This document shows positions 34,139 to 45,489 of a DNA stretch of 64,000 nt, piece after piece. A program made the position numbers and the translations under genes. Origin of the DNA: Megaustenia siamemsis (taxonomy: Eukaryota; Mollusca; Gastropoda; Stylommatophora; Ariophantidae). Where the stretch lies: NCBI GenBank assembly GCA_032433765.1, contig JAVIAB010000092.1:104018564-104082563 (forward strand), read 5' to 3'. Each line of letters begins with the position of its first letter. The first letter of the stretch is position 1. The notes beneath the pieces are model-generated. The model made no database searches and was not told the origin of the DNA. It saw only the letters and a program-made list of their open reading frames with translations.

Positions 34139-35550
34139 TAAGGCCTCAGTTTCATGGCTCTCCCTTAACAATCATATCGTTAATACGACCACACAGGTAG
34201 TACGAATGGGAGCTGATGAGATCACCAGGGACAAATTTATGACATACCTCGGAGTTAAGTTTGATCGTAGCCTGTGTTTTCGGGACCACGTCGACCATGT
34301 GATAACAAAATCCCGCAAAGGATTAGCCGCCTTGAAGGTCAGGGCAGCTGCCAACATCAAGCAGAGGCTACTTACTCTTCTGTTCCAGGGATTAGTCCTC
34401 GCACCAATCGGGTATGCCTTGGCAATTCTTACTGTCAGTACGACTCAAATTGATAGGCTGGAGAAAATACAAAATGAAGCCATGTGCATTATCTTGGGAT
34501 GTACAAGGGACACTCCCTGTGTAGCAATGAGATATCTTCTTTTATTTCCAACCATGGATGACAGTATCAAGATCTGGAGAGCACGAGCATACCTGAAGAT
34601 TAGTACAAATAAAAAGAGAATACATTGCACCACGTACTCAACACAGGGAAAGGTGCCAGGCTAAAAAGAGGCAATTCATGGGTGGGCCGAGCAGAAGATG
34701 TCATCAAACAGGTATGTGGGCTTACCAATATCAACGTTGGTGAGGAGTGGATAACGGTGCCTACGTCATTTAAGGGGACTTTCTCGTGTATTGTCACACT
34801 CGACAGGAAAAGTAGGGAACAGAACCTGGTCGTGGTTAATGATGGGGTCAACGGTCTCATCTGCGATAACACCGATAAGAAAGATGCAGTCATCTATACA
34901 GACGGATCTGTAAAACGACACCAAAGAAGTGCATACGCATTTACAGCATGCTCGGCAGGCAGAATAGTCAAAGAAGACAGTGGTGCATACGTCATGACCA
35001 CGAGTAGCATGACAATGGAGGTGATGGCAGTGACCAAGGCATTCAAATGGTTAGAGTCACAAGACTACATCCACGCATGTATACTGGTTGATTCGATGAG
35101 CATGATAAAAAAAGTGGAGGCAGGCTCTGTACGCATACAATGGGCAGTCATTGCAGAAGTCCAAAATACGTAAGGTCACCTTTGTCTATGTCCCTGGACA
35201 TGCGGGAGTACGGGGAAATGAAAGAGCGGACAGGTTGGCTAGCTGCGCTGTCGTTGAGGACGGGCAACCAATGATCGGGCGGACATCATTAATGCCCTCC
35301 GAGATGTGGGAAGAGCACTGGACTTCGACATACACAGATACGCGTCACTTCTTCAGATGGTGGAAATGGGAGTTAAGATGGGCACAGCCAGAAATGATAA
35401 ACTTAGTGGTCGTGTAAGAAGACTTATCAACCAACATAGAACTTGAGTCGTCAGTCACTGGACACTGCGGGACTTGCTGAGGAGGGGATCTGACACCTAC
35501 AAACATGTTCGGAGTGCAATGATGATGGCCCGGAAATAACTCAATAACTC
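34139..35550 (+). mobile_element. Nimb/I-like LINE fragment 1 (RT end + RNase H)
   Basis: 5'-truncated element with RT C-terminus (34116-34664: KFMTYLGVKFDRSLCF; VDHVITKSRKGLAALKVRAA; TTQIDRLEKIQNEAMCIILG) and an RNase H domain: VIYTDGSVKRH (Asp), TMEVMAVTKAF (Glu), CILVDSMSMI (Asp), GNERADRLA (Asp), with VPGHAGVRG before the last. The four catalytic acids are present, but frames change near 34660 and 35160. It ends AATAACTCAATAACTC. AATCATCATAA at 34128-34138 and 35551-35561 is the target duplication, and the 48-kb relative shows the empty site. Confidence 0.92.
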
Positions 35551-36108
35551 AATCATCATAAATCAGTAGTTTGGTAAAATATTAGTGTCTTGTGCTGGAT
35601 GCTATTTTTGCTGAACAACTTCTCTCATGCCAATATTGGATGGATAGATTAGAACGCCGGATGAAGACGATGTATTCCTGGTGCCTAGCCGTGTCTCCTT
35701 TCTCCTGCGACTTTTGTCTTCTGAATTTGATATCAACGCTGCCTCGAATGTTGCTGTGCCTTTTTTGTTTTTGTTCTTCGTGTGCTACACTCTTCAGTCT
35801 GATCCTCCCACTTTCTTTCACTAATAGAGAATTCACCCAAGGACACCTTGCAAGCATCCTTATACTCATCATAGGTCTTCCCATTTGATCTCATTTCGCT
35901 TAAATTCGCCATACAATATTTGTTTAGGAATACGATTGTTTGCCATTTTTCTTACATGACCATAAGATGAAGTGTTACAATCATGAATTGGAATTAGCTT
36001 GTTGCAAGCCATTAGAGTTGTTAATTTGTCCTGCCATTTGATACTCATTATCGTGCAAAGACAACGCACATGAAAGCTGTTTAATCTTTTCTCCTGCTCT
36101 ACATTTTA

Positions 36109-36365
36109 AAAAAAGTAAAGAGCCCCCGTCACGCCAAGTGGCGAATAGGCAATATGGTATTAGTGACCATACATTTTTTACAGACCTTCAGCACATGATT
36201 TTTGGTTAATGTGGTGGGTATTACACCCGTGCCGCTTTACTTTCCCAGAAAAAAATACGATACCCATTTAAGGCTGTATGAACCCGGAAGCCGTCGGTTG
36301 GGATCGAACCCTACCTCTTGTCCGTTGTAGTCCAGTTCACTAACCACTGAGCTATCGCGGCTCCC
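36109..36365 (-). mobile_element. tRNA-derived SINE, copy 5
   Basis: Full-length SINE inside the RT of the subfamily F LINE, between TTYAG and EQEKRLNSF on the minus strand. I could not find a convincing target duplication at its borders, so the site has decayed or was deleted. Confidence 0.9.
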
Positions 36366-36775
36366 CATGCCCTGCATAGGTAGTCAACATTTCTGATCCG
36401 TATAGAAGCGTACTAAATATACAACTTTGGTGAACTTGAATCTTAATCCGGAGTGTTAGTTTGGTGTTTGCTCTATCTTTAAGTTTACCAAAAATTGAAG
36501 CTACCTTTACAGTTCGGGAATGTATTTCTACTTCAAGGCAGAGGGCGGCTATGACCATAGAATCGAGTTAGGTGAACTTTCTCACATACCAAATGGGTGT
36601 GTTATTTAATGATATAACTGAGTGAATGGCTAGAACCTGTTGAAACACCACAATCTTCTGGATACTTATTGACAGGAGAAATACATCACATGAAGTAGCA
36701 AGATTGTCAATCATTGACTGCATGACAGACTCATGGTGAGCAACCAGTGCTGCATCATCAACGAGTTGCTTTAGT

Positions 36776-37940
36776 TATCATCTTTCTATATAACCTGATA
36801 ATATTTTGTCGACATATTTCATAGAAAACGAATTATTAATATTTAGACTGTTGTTAGAGCATAATTTATTCCACTGACTGCACAGGTGCAATGTTCTTGG
36901 ATATACATTATACTTGTACTGAGTATTCGTATCTGAAGACTAATTCACGTTATTATGGCCTCTCTGATATCTTTCTGGTATAAATTTTATTCATACATAA
37001 GCAACTTTAAAATGACTGCTAAATGAATGAAAAAAGTTTGTACCAAGATAGTAACAGTGTTAATACGTATACAGATGAGGCCTCGATATTTCGTTGACCA
37101 AAGTCTGATGGTCTGCTCAAGACCAAGCCATGACTTGCTACATATGTAACGAGCATCAAGAAGATTTGAGTGTAATCGCAACAGTAAAATTAACTATATG
37201 AGGGGTTTGGATGTAACCAAAATAAATAGACATCTAGTAAACATTTCAGCACAGTATGACATATTCCAAAATAACACTGACATCAACAAGTAAAACTGAA
37301 CAGAAACATAAAGAAAAGCAGTGGGAGGCGTCAAAACTGAAACTTATCCGACTTATTTTTGTTTATCTTAATGCAGCCAGTTATAGATTTTTCCATATCG
37401 GAAAGTCATATGTTCGATCCGGCAACAAAATAACTACCCAAAGTTTAACCCAGAGCAGATTCAGGCGAGACCACAATGTTCCTGGGATTCATGATAGGTC
37501 AATGTCAATTTCTCTCTTTTTCGAGAGTGAAATAAAAGAAAGAGTATCTCAACATCACGTGGTGGCAGCACAAATCATGCGGTCTTCTTTTTCCAACCCC
37601 ATAGAACCCCTCTCTCACTTCTTAATAGATCCACCCCAACCCTCCGAAACTCGATAAATGGGGGGAAAAAATGCAGTGATCATAGTTCTTTTATAACTAA
37701 CATTTCCAGGTGAGTTTACGAGGGCACAAGTAAAAATACCCTTAGTTATGTCACTTTACTCATAATGACACCTTCAGCATGCATTGCCTTGTCGCCTTTA
37801 AATAATACTGTCACTTATTTTATAAAGCCATGATAATAATAGCAATCATATTCATGTGGCATGCCCTCGGGTGTTAGCGATCATATTTCTCCACGTATTC
37901 CTGTCCCAATTGTTTAATATCTATTTTACTCTCCTTTTAG
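36776..37940. other. No gene recognised
   Basis: A 133-codon plus frame at 37256-37657 has no recognisable domain, signal peptide or repeat and I do not call it. The rest is anonymous. Confidence 0.4.
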
Positions 37941-38356
37941 TTCAGACAAGAAAATCACTGGAGTTCGTAGAAATGTAGTTTTACAGATGAATGTTGAGAA
38001 CACCATGGACAGCTAAGAAGAGTATTCAAAACGTTATGAGAGAGGCCAAAGCAAAAAGAGAGCTAATATTCAATATTAGGAAGAAACAATCATCATTTTT
38101 TTGGCCATGTAATGAGATGAGAACAATTGGAATATATTGTAACAACTGGAATATATTGTAACAACTGGAATATATTGTAACAACTGGGAAAGACGGACAG
38201 ATAGAGGGAAGCAGAGAGAAAAATTACCAGACAGCTTAAGAGAATGGCTTGGCAGAAGGTCAACAACAGAAATGATAAATACCTGTCGAGATCGAAAGTT
38301 GTGAAGAGACATGATCACCTACGACAGCAGGCCCGCTACTTGATGATGATGATGGT
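37940..38356 (+). mobile_element. RTE-like LINE 3' end (subfamily A) with internal 19-bp triplication
   Basis: It starts with sequence equal to position 9 of the window onward (CAAGAAAATCACTGGAGTTC), passes through VEITTPWTAKK-like and EYIVTT blocks and ends GATGATGATGATGG. At 38130-38186 the 19-mer GAATATATTGTAACAACTG is present three times, where other copies have one. Confidence 0.88.
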
Positions 38357-38820
38357 TAGTTCAGACTACCAAGTTGATTAAGATATTACGTTTGTGTCTC
38401 TCATTCTTTATATTTAATTGTTATGTTATCAAGTTTTCACCATAATGACAAGACAAAAGACAGTTTTTTTTTACAAAGCGCTTCAAAAGTTGCCTTTGTT
38501 TTTTTTATTTTCATTAACAATCCACGTCCTAACAGAGACGATTAAAATTGATTGTAACATTGTTTGTGGCTGTGCTTAGTATTTTCTGTAATTTCTTCTT
38601 CGGATGCGAGAAATGTGAATAATAGGAAATGAGATTGATGTAAAGAAGAGAGATGGAAGTTTGATGAATATGAAATATAAAAAATGTGCTCGCTTAATTA
38701 AAGTTAAGTTTCAAGTGAAAAATGTGAGCAATGGGGATAACAACATGTATCAAACTCCACTGGAAGTGCGACACCGTGACGTACCTAATGCCAATTTCTT
38801 TATTCTGTCTTGAGTTGTGG
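38357..38820. other. No gene recognised
   Basis: Anonymous sequence leading into the 43-bp satellite. Confidence 0.45.
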
Positions 38821-39895
38821 ATCATTTACGACCGTTCTATTGAATGTGAATGAAGCGATCGCTATCATTTACGAACGTTCTCTTGAATGTGAATGAAGCG
38901 ATCGCTATCATTTACGACCGTTCTCTTGAATGTGAATGAAGCGATCACTATCATTTACGACCGTTCTCTTGAATGTGAATGAAGCGATCGCTATCATTTA
39001 CGACCGTTCTCTTGAATGTGAATGAAGCGATCACTATCATTTACGACCGTTCTCTTGAATGTGAATGAAGCGGTCGCTACCATTTACGACCGTTCTCTTG
39101 AATGTGAATGAAGCGATCGCTATCATTTACGACCGTTCTTTTGAATGTGAATGAAGCGATCGCTATCATTTACGACCGTTCTCTTGAATGTGAATGAAGC
39201 GATCGCTATCATTTACGAACGTTCTCTTGAATGTGAATGAAGCGATCGCTATCATTTACGAACGTTCTCTTGAATGTGAATGAAGCGATCACTATCATTT
39301 ACGACCGTTCTCTTGAATGTGAATGAAGCGATCGCTATCATTTACGACCGTTCTCTTGAATGTGAATGAAGCGATCGCTATCATTTACGAACGTTCTCTT
39401 GAATGTGAATGAAGCGATCACTATCATTTACGACCGTTCTCTTGGATGTGAATGAAGCGATCGCTATCATTTACGACCGTTCTTTTGAACGTGAATGAAG
39501 CGGTCGCTATCATTTACGAACGTTCTCTTGAATGTGAATGAAGCGGTCGCTATCATTTACGAACGTTCTCTTGAATGTGAATGAAGCGATCACTATCATT
39601 TACGACCGTTTCTTGAATGTGAATGAAGCGATCGCTATCATTTACGACCGTTCTTTTGAATGTGAATGAAGCGGTCGCTATCATTTACGAACGTTCTCTT
39701 GAATGTGAATGAAGCGATCACTATCATTTACGAACGTTCTCTTGAATGTGAATGAAGCGATCACTATCATTTACGAACGTTCTCTTGAATGTGAATGAAG
39801 CGATCGCTATCATTTACGACCGTACTCTTTGATGGGGAATGAAGCGATCGCTATCATTTACGACCGTTCTCTTGAATGTGAATGAAGCGATCGCT
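38821..39895. repeat. 43-bp satellite, 25 units
   Basis: Twenty-five units of ATCATTTACGACCGTTCTCT + TGAATGTGAATGAAGCGATC + GCT. Unit 19 is 42 and unit 24 is 44 bases, so the array is 1075 bases, exactly 25 x 43. Three variable sites recur in combinations: GACCG/GAACG, CTCTTG/CTTTTG and GCGATCGCT/GCGATCACT/GCGGTCGCT. Blocks of neighbouring units share haplotypes (for example units 16-18 and 20-22), which suggests amplification of multi-unit segments. The palindrome GCGATCGC sits at the unit end. Confidence 0.98.
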
Positions 39896-42660
39896 ATCCA
39901 AAACGCCTGCTCTTTAATGACCTCAAATTGTGCTGGGAAACAGTCGTTAATCGTGACCTCGAAATTTTCACGTGTACACAAAGGCTAGTTTCACGAGTAA
40001 GTGCAAGGCCTTCTATAAATGTGGCAATCGGTTGTCTTTTTCGGAATCTACAAATTGATGGTCTATTTTTTTCGTGTCAGAGAATGAAGTTCGACACTTT
40101 CAAGATTTTCTATTTCAAATTGCAAACAAATCCACTGTTTATTTTGAGAGTCAAAATTGAGGTAAAATCTGGAATCATCAGTATTCGATTCAGAATACTG
40201 ATGATTCCCCATTCCATTTCCCCATCGATTCAGAAAGACCGGAAATTGTAAGGAGTCATTTTTATACATCATATTAGAACAGTGATCGAACCATTGTTTT
40301 TATCTTTCTTTCATAAACGATAACGATGGAACTGCCGGAAATGTTCTGTTGCGAAAATTGTGACTATATAAATGGCTTGAGTTTTGGGGGCATGGCATGG
40401 GTTCTTTCGTTCGACGATAATGACACTGTTTCAACAGTTCAATGACCTTGTCTACAAGGACACGCTTGCCAGATTTATAAATGTATTGTATGGTGTGCAG
40501 CTGTTATGGTGTATTCGGAAATGTTGCAAAGAATTAAGTCCTTCTCTGAAGATTATTAGCTATTCAATTCAGAAAAGACCACAGCATGTTAAAATTGACA
40601 ACAAAAACACCATCGGCAGACTTAAGAAAATCATAACTTCTTTCCAAGTTGAAAGTAATCACCGGCAGTTAAAACTTAGCATACAGAATAATCATTGTGT
40701 GAATAAGTGACACACTTCAAGATATATTTCAGTGTGCACGATCCATCAAGCATTTTGTCGTAACCTCTCTAAGAAGATATCCAACAATTACTTGCACATG
40801 GCAGTCTCAGGAAGAGAATGAAAATACCGTGACATCAGTCTCAATCGTTTCATTGGTCCTTGTAAACATTCATTAGACCAACAGGATATGCATTATGTTC
40901 ACACGCTTTCTCCATCAACATCTGCACACACACGTTACCAAAAATGTAAACTTCTGTCTGAAAACATTGATCAGTCATACACTGCTCTTTGTGCACATAG
41001 GAAACTGTTATTTGCTCTGGGCAATTTTCGCAAGCTCGTCTAACGTTTACCCATTCTCTCTTTAAACTATGAGCTGTGGAGGTAGCATAATATTGATGGA
41101 CAATTTGCTTCCACCTAAGATAAAGAAAATGAATTCAATAAAGGGTAGAAAGACTTGTTCATCTGATAAAAATAATTTATAGGAAAGACTGCATAGACCA
41201 CAAATAATTACTGCCTTGCGGAAAGCTTTAAGAAAAGTAAAGATCAGGGAAGACCAAATGCGTGATTAGAACGATGCATTGGTCAAAGGTACAAATTAGA
41301 ACCTAAATACGTGAATAAAGAAGCAGAAAATGAAGAAGAAATTAATTCCCCACTTTGATATTTCTAGAACGGTTTGAGTGTTCAATCGCGTTGTTTTAAT
41401 TACCCATGTTATAGTTGTACCAGAATCAAACTTGACAGTATAGATCTTATTTAAAATTAACAAACAGACTGTATAATTCATGAAGCCCAACCACATTTAA
41501 GGTTTTCTAGCATTCAACTTTGTAGTACTGACGTTCTCTATAAAATAAAGACACCATTACTCCAGGTCACGGTGACTGCTTTATTAGATTGTCTCAAGTT
41601 GGTGACAATAACGACCTGACTTGTTGTAGTCAATATGATTACCTCTCAATAATGGTTGTGGTTCTGACATTGGTTGGAATAAACAACATAGATGAAGCGC
41701 AAAAATAAGGGAATAAATAATAACTATAATGCGTACCGTCTTCACCTTCTTCTACTTCTCATAATGCTCCTCCCTGTTAAGCCCCTTCCGGTCCTACTTT
41801 TTTCTTCTTCTCATCATCCTGCACCTTTTGCTTTTTTTTCTTTTCTTCAAGTCTGTGCGAATGTGAAGTCAAATAGTGTGGTTTTCTCTGGACGGTTGAT
41901 GATATCCATCCTCTTCAATGTATTGTGGGGTGGATTTGAATTTACTTTTCATTGTAGCGGTTTCTTATTGAGGATTTTCCTTTATTTAGAAGAAATTATC
42001 AGAATACAGTTAATATTGTCCGCAACGTAGAAACAGTAGATTACATGATTCTACTCTGCTCAAACCTACTGGACCTGCATCATTTCATATATCCAACCAT
42101 CGACATCATACTTTTCTCACAAGCAAAAGTAAAATGTAACAAATACAATAGAAATCCACTTTGAGCACGAGTGCTAAAGGGCAACCATCTCACAGATGGA
42201 AAGTATAAGTCAAGAAAAATCAAGTCATCGTTTTATAAGATAACTTGTTGTCTAATGGATTGAATTAGCTACGACCGAGATGTTTCATCGTACATTGATT
42301 CGTTTTATTCCGTCGACTACGCCTAAAATAATTGAATAGGCTATGCTGAATTGATGAAAGGCGAAGTTTCAAGAAATATCCAAACGGAATACGATGTTAG
42401 TTTAGATGCTCAATATCATGTTATGTTTATTTTATTTTCTGCGGCTATACAAGCGGGTCCACATAATATTTCACATTTATTATATTTCATATCTGTGCTT
42501 ATCTCCTTGTTTAAGAGAGTACCCTGGTAGGAAGACATCAAAGGAAGTGATTAACAGACAAGTATGTAGAGATTGGGAATTATAGAGAGATTCAATATTA
42601 AATGTTCTTTTATTAAGATGATTACATTTTACCTGTCTATATATAGTGCATACAAGTAAA
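39896..42660. other. No gene; hairpin at 40171-40208
   Basis: About 2.8 kb next to the satellite. Frames at 39928-40251, 40384-40710 and 41692-42030 are open for 107-112 codons but show no recognisable domain. The only clear structure is the hairpin listed separately. Confidence 0.4.
40171..40208. repeat. Perfect 16-bp hairpin
   Basis: GGAATCATCAGTATTC pairs with GAATACTGATGATTCC around the 6-base loop GATTCA. No T-run follows and there is no bacterial context, so it is not a terminator. It is too short for a typical miRNA precursor. Confidence 0.9.
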
Positions 42661-42960
42661 AAGTAAAGAGCCACCATCACGCAGTGTGGCGTATAGGGAA
42701 TATGGTGCTAATGACCATAAATTTTACAAACCTTCAGCACATGATTTTCGGGGTAATGTGGTCGGTATTACGCCCGTGCCGCTTTACTTTCCCAGAAAAA
42801 AATCCAGTACCCATTTAAGGCTGGGTGAACCCGGAAGCCGTCGGTTGGGATCGAACCCTACCTCTTGTCCTTTGTAGCCCAGTTACTAACCACTGAGCTA
42901 TCGCGGCTCCCAGTCTGGATAATGTTTCAGGTAATTCTCGGTTTAATTTTAAAATATTTT
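42661..42960 (-). mobile_element. tRNA-derived SINE, copy 6, with 49-bp shared 5' flank
   Basis: SINE proper at 42661-42911. The following 49 bases (42912-42960: AGTCTGGATAATGTTTCAGG, then TAATTCTCGGTTTAATTTTA) are also found next to copy 7 at 62277-62326. At copy 7 AGTCTGGATAAT is a target duplication; here it stands only on the right. No target duplication was found here. Confidence 0.88.
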
Positions 42961-43275
42961 ATGGCAGAGATATACTCTATTGCTTTGTATACTAACTTAA
43001 CTACTAGTCATCAATATAAAAAGCTCAGAAATAGTTATTTATATAAGCAGTGAAGAGTGAGACAAGTAAATAATTTCAGTCGTTCAAATGAGGAATAACA
43101 TGATAATGAAAATAACCCTCGACAGCAACTAAGAAGTACACTGATAAGATAGGTAACGGCATCGACTACATTACTCATATTGAGAAGCTCGCCTAGAACA
43201 TGTACTTAACGTGGCGACATACGCAACGAGCACAGTGTCACATGTTGTCGGCACTGCTATGCCATTGATAATGGT
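42961..43275. other. No gene recognised
   Basis: Anonymous sequence, the target of the next insertion. Confidence 0.45.
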
Positions 43276-43287
43276 TATGAGAGTTAA

Positions 43288-44464
43288 CCTTCTGTTCCAG
43301 GGATTAGTCCTCGCACCAATCGAGTATGCCCTGTCCATTCTTACTGTCGGTACGACTCAAATTGATAGGCTGGAGAAAATACAAAATGAAGCCATGCGCA
43401 TTATCCTGGGATGTACGAGGGACACTCCCTTTTATAGCAATGAGGTATCTTCTTGACTTTCCAACCATGGATGACAGAATCAAGATCTGGAGAGCACGAG
43501 CATACCTGAAGATTAGTACAGATACAGAGCATCCATTGCACCACGTGCTCAACACAGAGAACGGTACCAGGCTAAAAAGAGGCAAATCATGAGTGGGCCG
43601 AGCAGAAGATGTCATCAAACAGGTATGTGGGCTTACCAATATCAGCGTTGGTGAGGAGTGGATACCGGTGCCTACGTCATTCAAGGGGACTTTCTCATGT
43701 ATTGTCACACTCGACAGGAAAAGTAGGGGACAGAACCCGGTCGTGGTTAATGCTGAGGTCAACGGTCTCATCTGCGAAAACACCGATGAGAAAAATGCAG
43801 TCATCTATACAGATGGATCTGTAAGACGACACGAAAGAAGTGCATGGGCATTTACAGCACGCTCGGCAGGCAGAATAGCCATTGAAGACAGTGTGCATAC
43901 GCCATGACCACGAGTAGCATGACAATGGAGGTGATGGCAGTGACCAAGGCATTCAAATGGTTAGAGTCACAAGACTACATCCACGCTTGCATACTGAGTG
44001 ATTCGATGAGCATGATAAAAAAAGTGGAGGCGGGCTCTGTACGCATGCAATGGGTAGAGTCGTTGCAGAAATCCAAAATAAAGGTCACCTTTGTCTATGT
44101 CCCTGGACATGCGGGAGTACGGGGAAATGAGAGAAGCGGACAGGTTGGCTAGCTGCGCTGTCGTTGATGACGGGAAACCGATGGATCGGGCGGACGTCAT
44201 CAATGCACTCCGAGATGTGGGAAGAGCACAGGACTTTGACAAACACAGATCCACGTCACTTCTTCGGATGATGGAAATGGAAGTTAAGATGGGCACAGCC
44301 AGAAATGAGAAACTTGGTGGCCGTGTAAGAAGACTTATCAACCAACATAGAACTGGAGTCGTCAGTCGCTGGACACTGAGGGACTTGCTGAGGAGGGGAT
44401 CTGAGCACCTATGGATATGTTCGGAGTGCAATGATGATGACCCGCAAATAACTCAATAACTCAA
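43288..44464 (+). mobile_element. Nimb/I-like LINE fragment 2 (RT end + RNase H) with TSD
   Basis: The same family as at 34.1 kb, truncated nearer the 3' end. It begins with LLFQGLVLAPIEYALSILTV and has RNase H with VIYTDGSVRRH (Asp), MTMEVMAVTKAF (Glu) and CILSDSMSMI (Asp); GNER-GQVG marks the fourth position, where an inserted base changes the frame, while an alternative frame reads EADRLASCAV. It ends AATAACTCAATAACTCAA. TATGAGAGTTAA at 43276-43287 and 44465-44476 is a 12-bp target duplication. Confidence 0.94.
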
Positions 44465-44476
44465 TATGAGAGTTAA

Positions 44477-44839
44477 ATTATTATTTATTATTAAATTAGT
44501 ATTTCCTCTTTCAAGAAATCAAGCCTAAGACATATTTTCTTTCTCTTTTAATGCTGTCATTACCCTAAATTTGGCACATCATATGATAAATACTGTAGGC
44601 TTAACTGAAAATAATAAATAATCATAAATAAGATAACAACTTTGAAATGCATTGATCTTCCCAAATTGAAGGAGTTTGGTACGGTCAGGCTAAAGCATTT
44701 CACACCTCTTATGTGATATTATTGTCTGTGACTGACAATCAGAATATGTTCTCTTTATATGTGACACAATGCTAGTTATATTGTTCTATATTACTTAAAA
44801 TGCTCACAGTTTGTTCTACATCGACAAATGAGCATTGTA
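44477..44839. other. No gene recognised
   Basis: Anonymous AT-rich sequence between the LINE and a degenerate tandem repeat. Confidence 0.45.
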
Positions 44840-45190
44840 TTTACAAGATATAATCATGATGTGTTCTGTGTATGCTGAAAATAATCATGATTTGGTCTTT
44901 ATTTATCGAAAATAATAATGATTTATTTTTTATTTAAAGAAAATAATACTGATTTGTTCTTTATTTACATAAGGCAATCATGATTTGTAAATATATGCAG
45001 AAAATATAATATTTAAAAAAAAAACAGACGACAATAATCAACATTCGTTCAACTTGGGTAAAAATAATAATAAATTATTGTAAATCTACAGAAATAATCA
45101 TAATATCTTATACATCGACATAAGATAATCATGATCGCAATTTCAATAAAGACATACATTATGTTCCTTATTTATCACGCCCAAGAATAA
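44840..45190. repeat. Degenerate AT-rich tandem repeat, ~38 bp
   Basis: Imperfect units containing GAAAATAATCATGATTTG and TTCTTTATTTA recur about every 35-40 bases. Divergence between units is high, so this is an old array. Confidence 0.65.
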
Positions 45191-45489
45191 ATACATACCA
45201 GAGGGGCGCAATCTTCGGAAAGAGCAGGCCTGAAACGGAATTTAATAACAAGGTACGCGAGTGTATTTTGTTCAACACAAAATAATGGATTTGATACATT
45301 TTTTGTTGGGTGATATGCAGCCATGACGATGTATCAGCTCTGTTTTGATAGAATGTTTTTTACTGAAGGGAGAATCATGTTTGGAACTAAATTGTCTACA
45401 CTTTAATGAGAGTGAATTTTAATAGTTGAGGTCTTGTGTCTTCATCGTGTTCTTTGTGCTTACAATTTCATAAACAATTGTTTAAATAA
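45191..45489. other. No gene recognised
   Basis: Anonymous sequence. Confidence 0.45.

Larger units (their letters stand above)
34092..36775 (-). mobile_element. RTE-like LINE (subfamily F), split twice
   Basis: Read on the minus strand from 36775: LVDDAALVAHHESVMQSMID (the [F/Y]ADD-type catalytic motif, with its first residue changed), then ASIFGKLKDRANTKLTLRIK and STLLYGSEMLTTYAG; a SINE (36109-36365) interrupts here; then RLNSFHVRCLCTIMSIKWQD, GHVRKMANNRIPKQILYGEF and a C-terminal region with many frame breaks. A Nimb-like insert (34139-35550) splits the 3' end. A second copy at 48.35 kb lacks the Nimb insert and reads straight through the site. The element is dead and 5'-truncated. Confidence 0.85.

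Noticed and set aside
37256..37657. 133-codon protein-coding gene
   Set aside because: No domain, no start context, no neighbouring exon and ordinary composition; open frames of this length occur by chance here.
38821..39895. CRISPR-like array
   Set aside because: Units are contiguous with no unique spacers, and the genome is eukaryotic; it is a satellite.
40171..40208. Rho-independent terminator
   Set aside because: No U-tract, no bacterial gene context.
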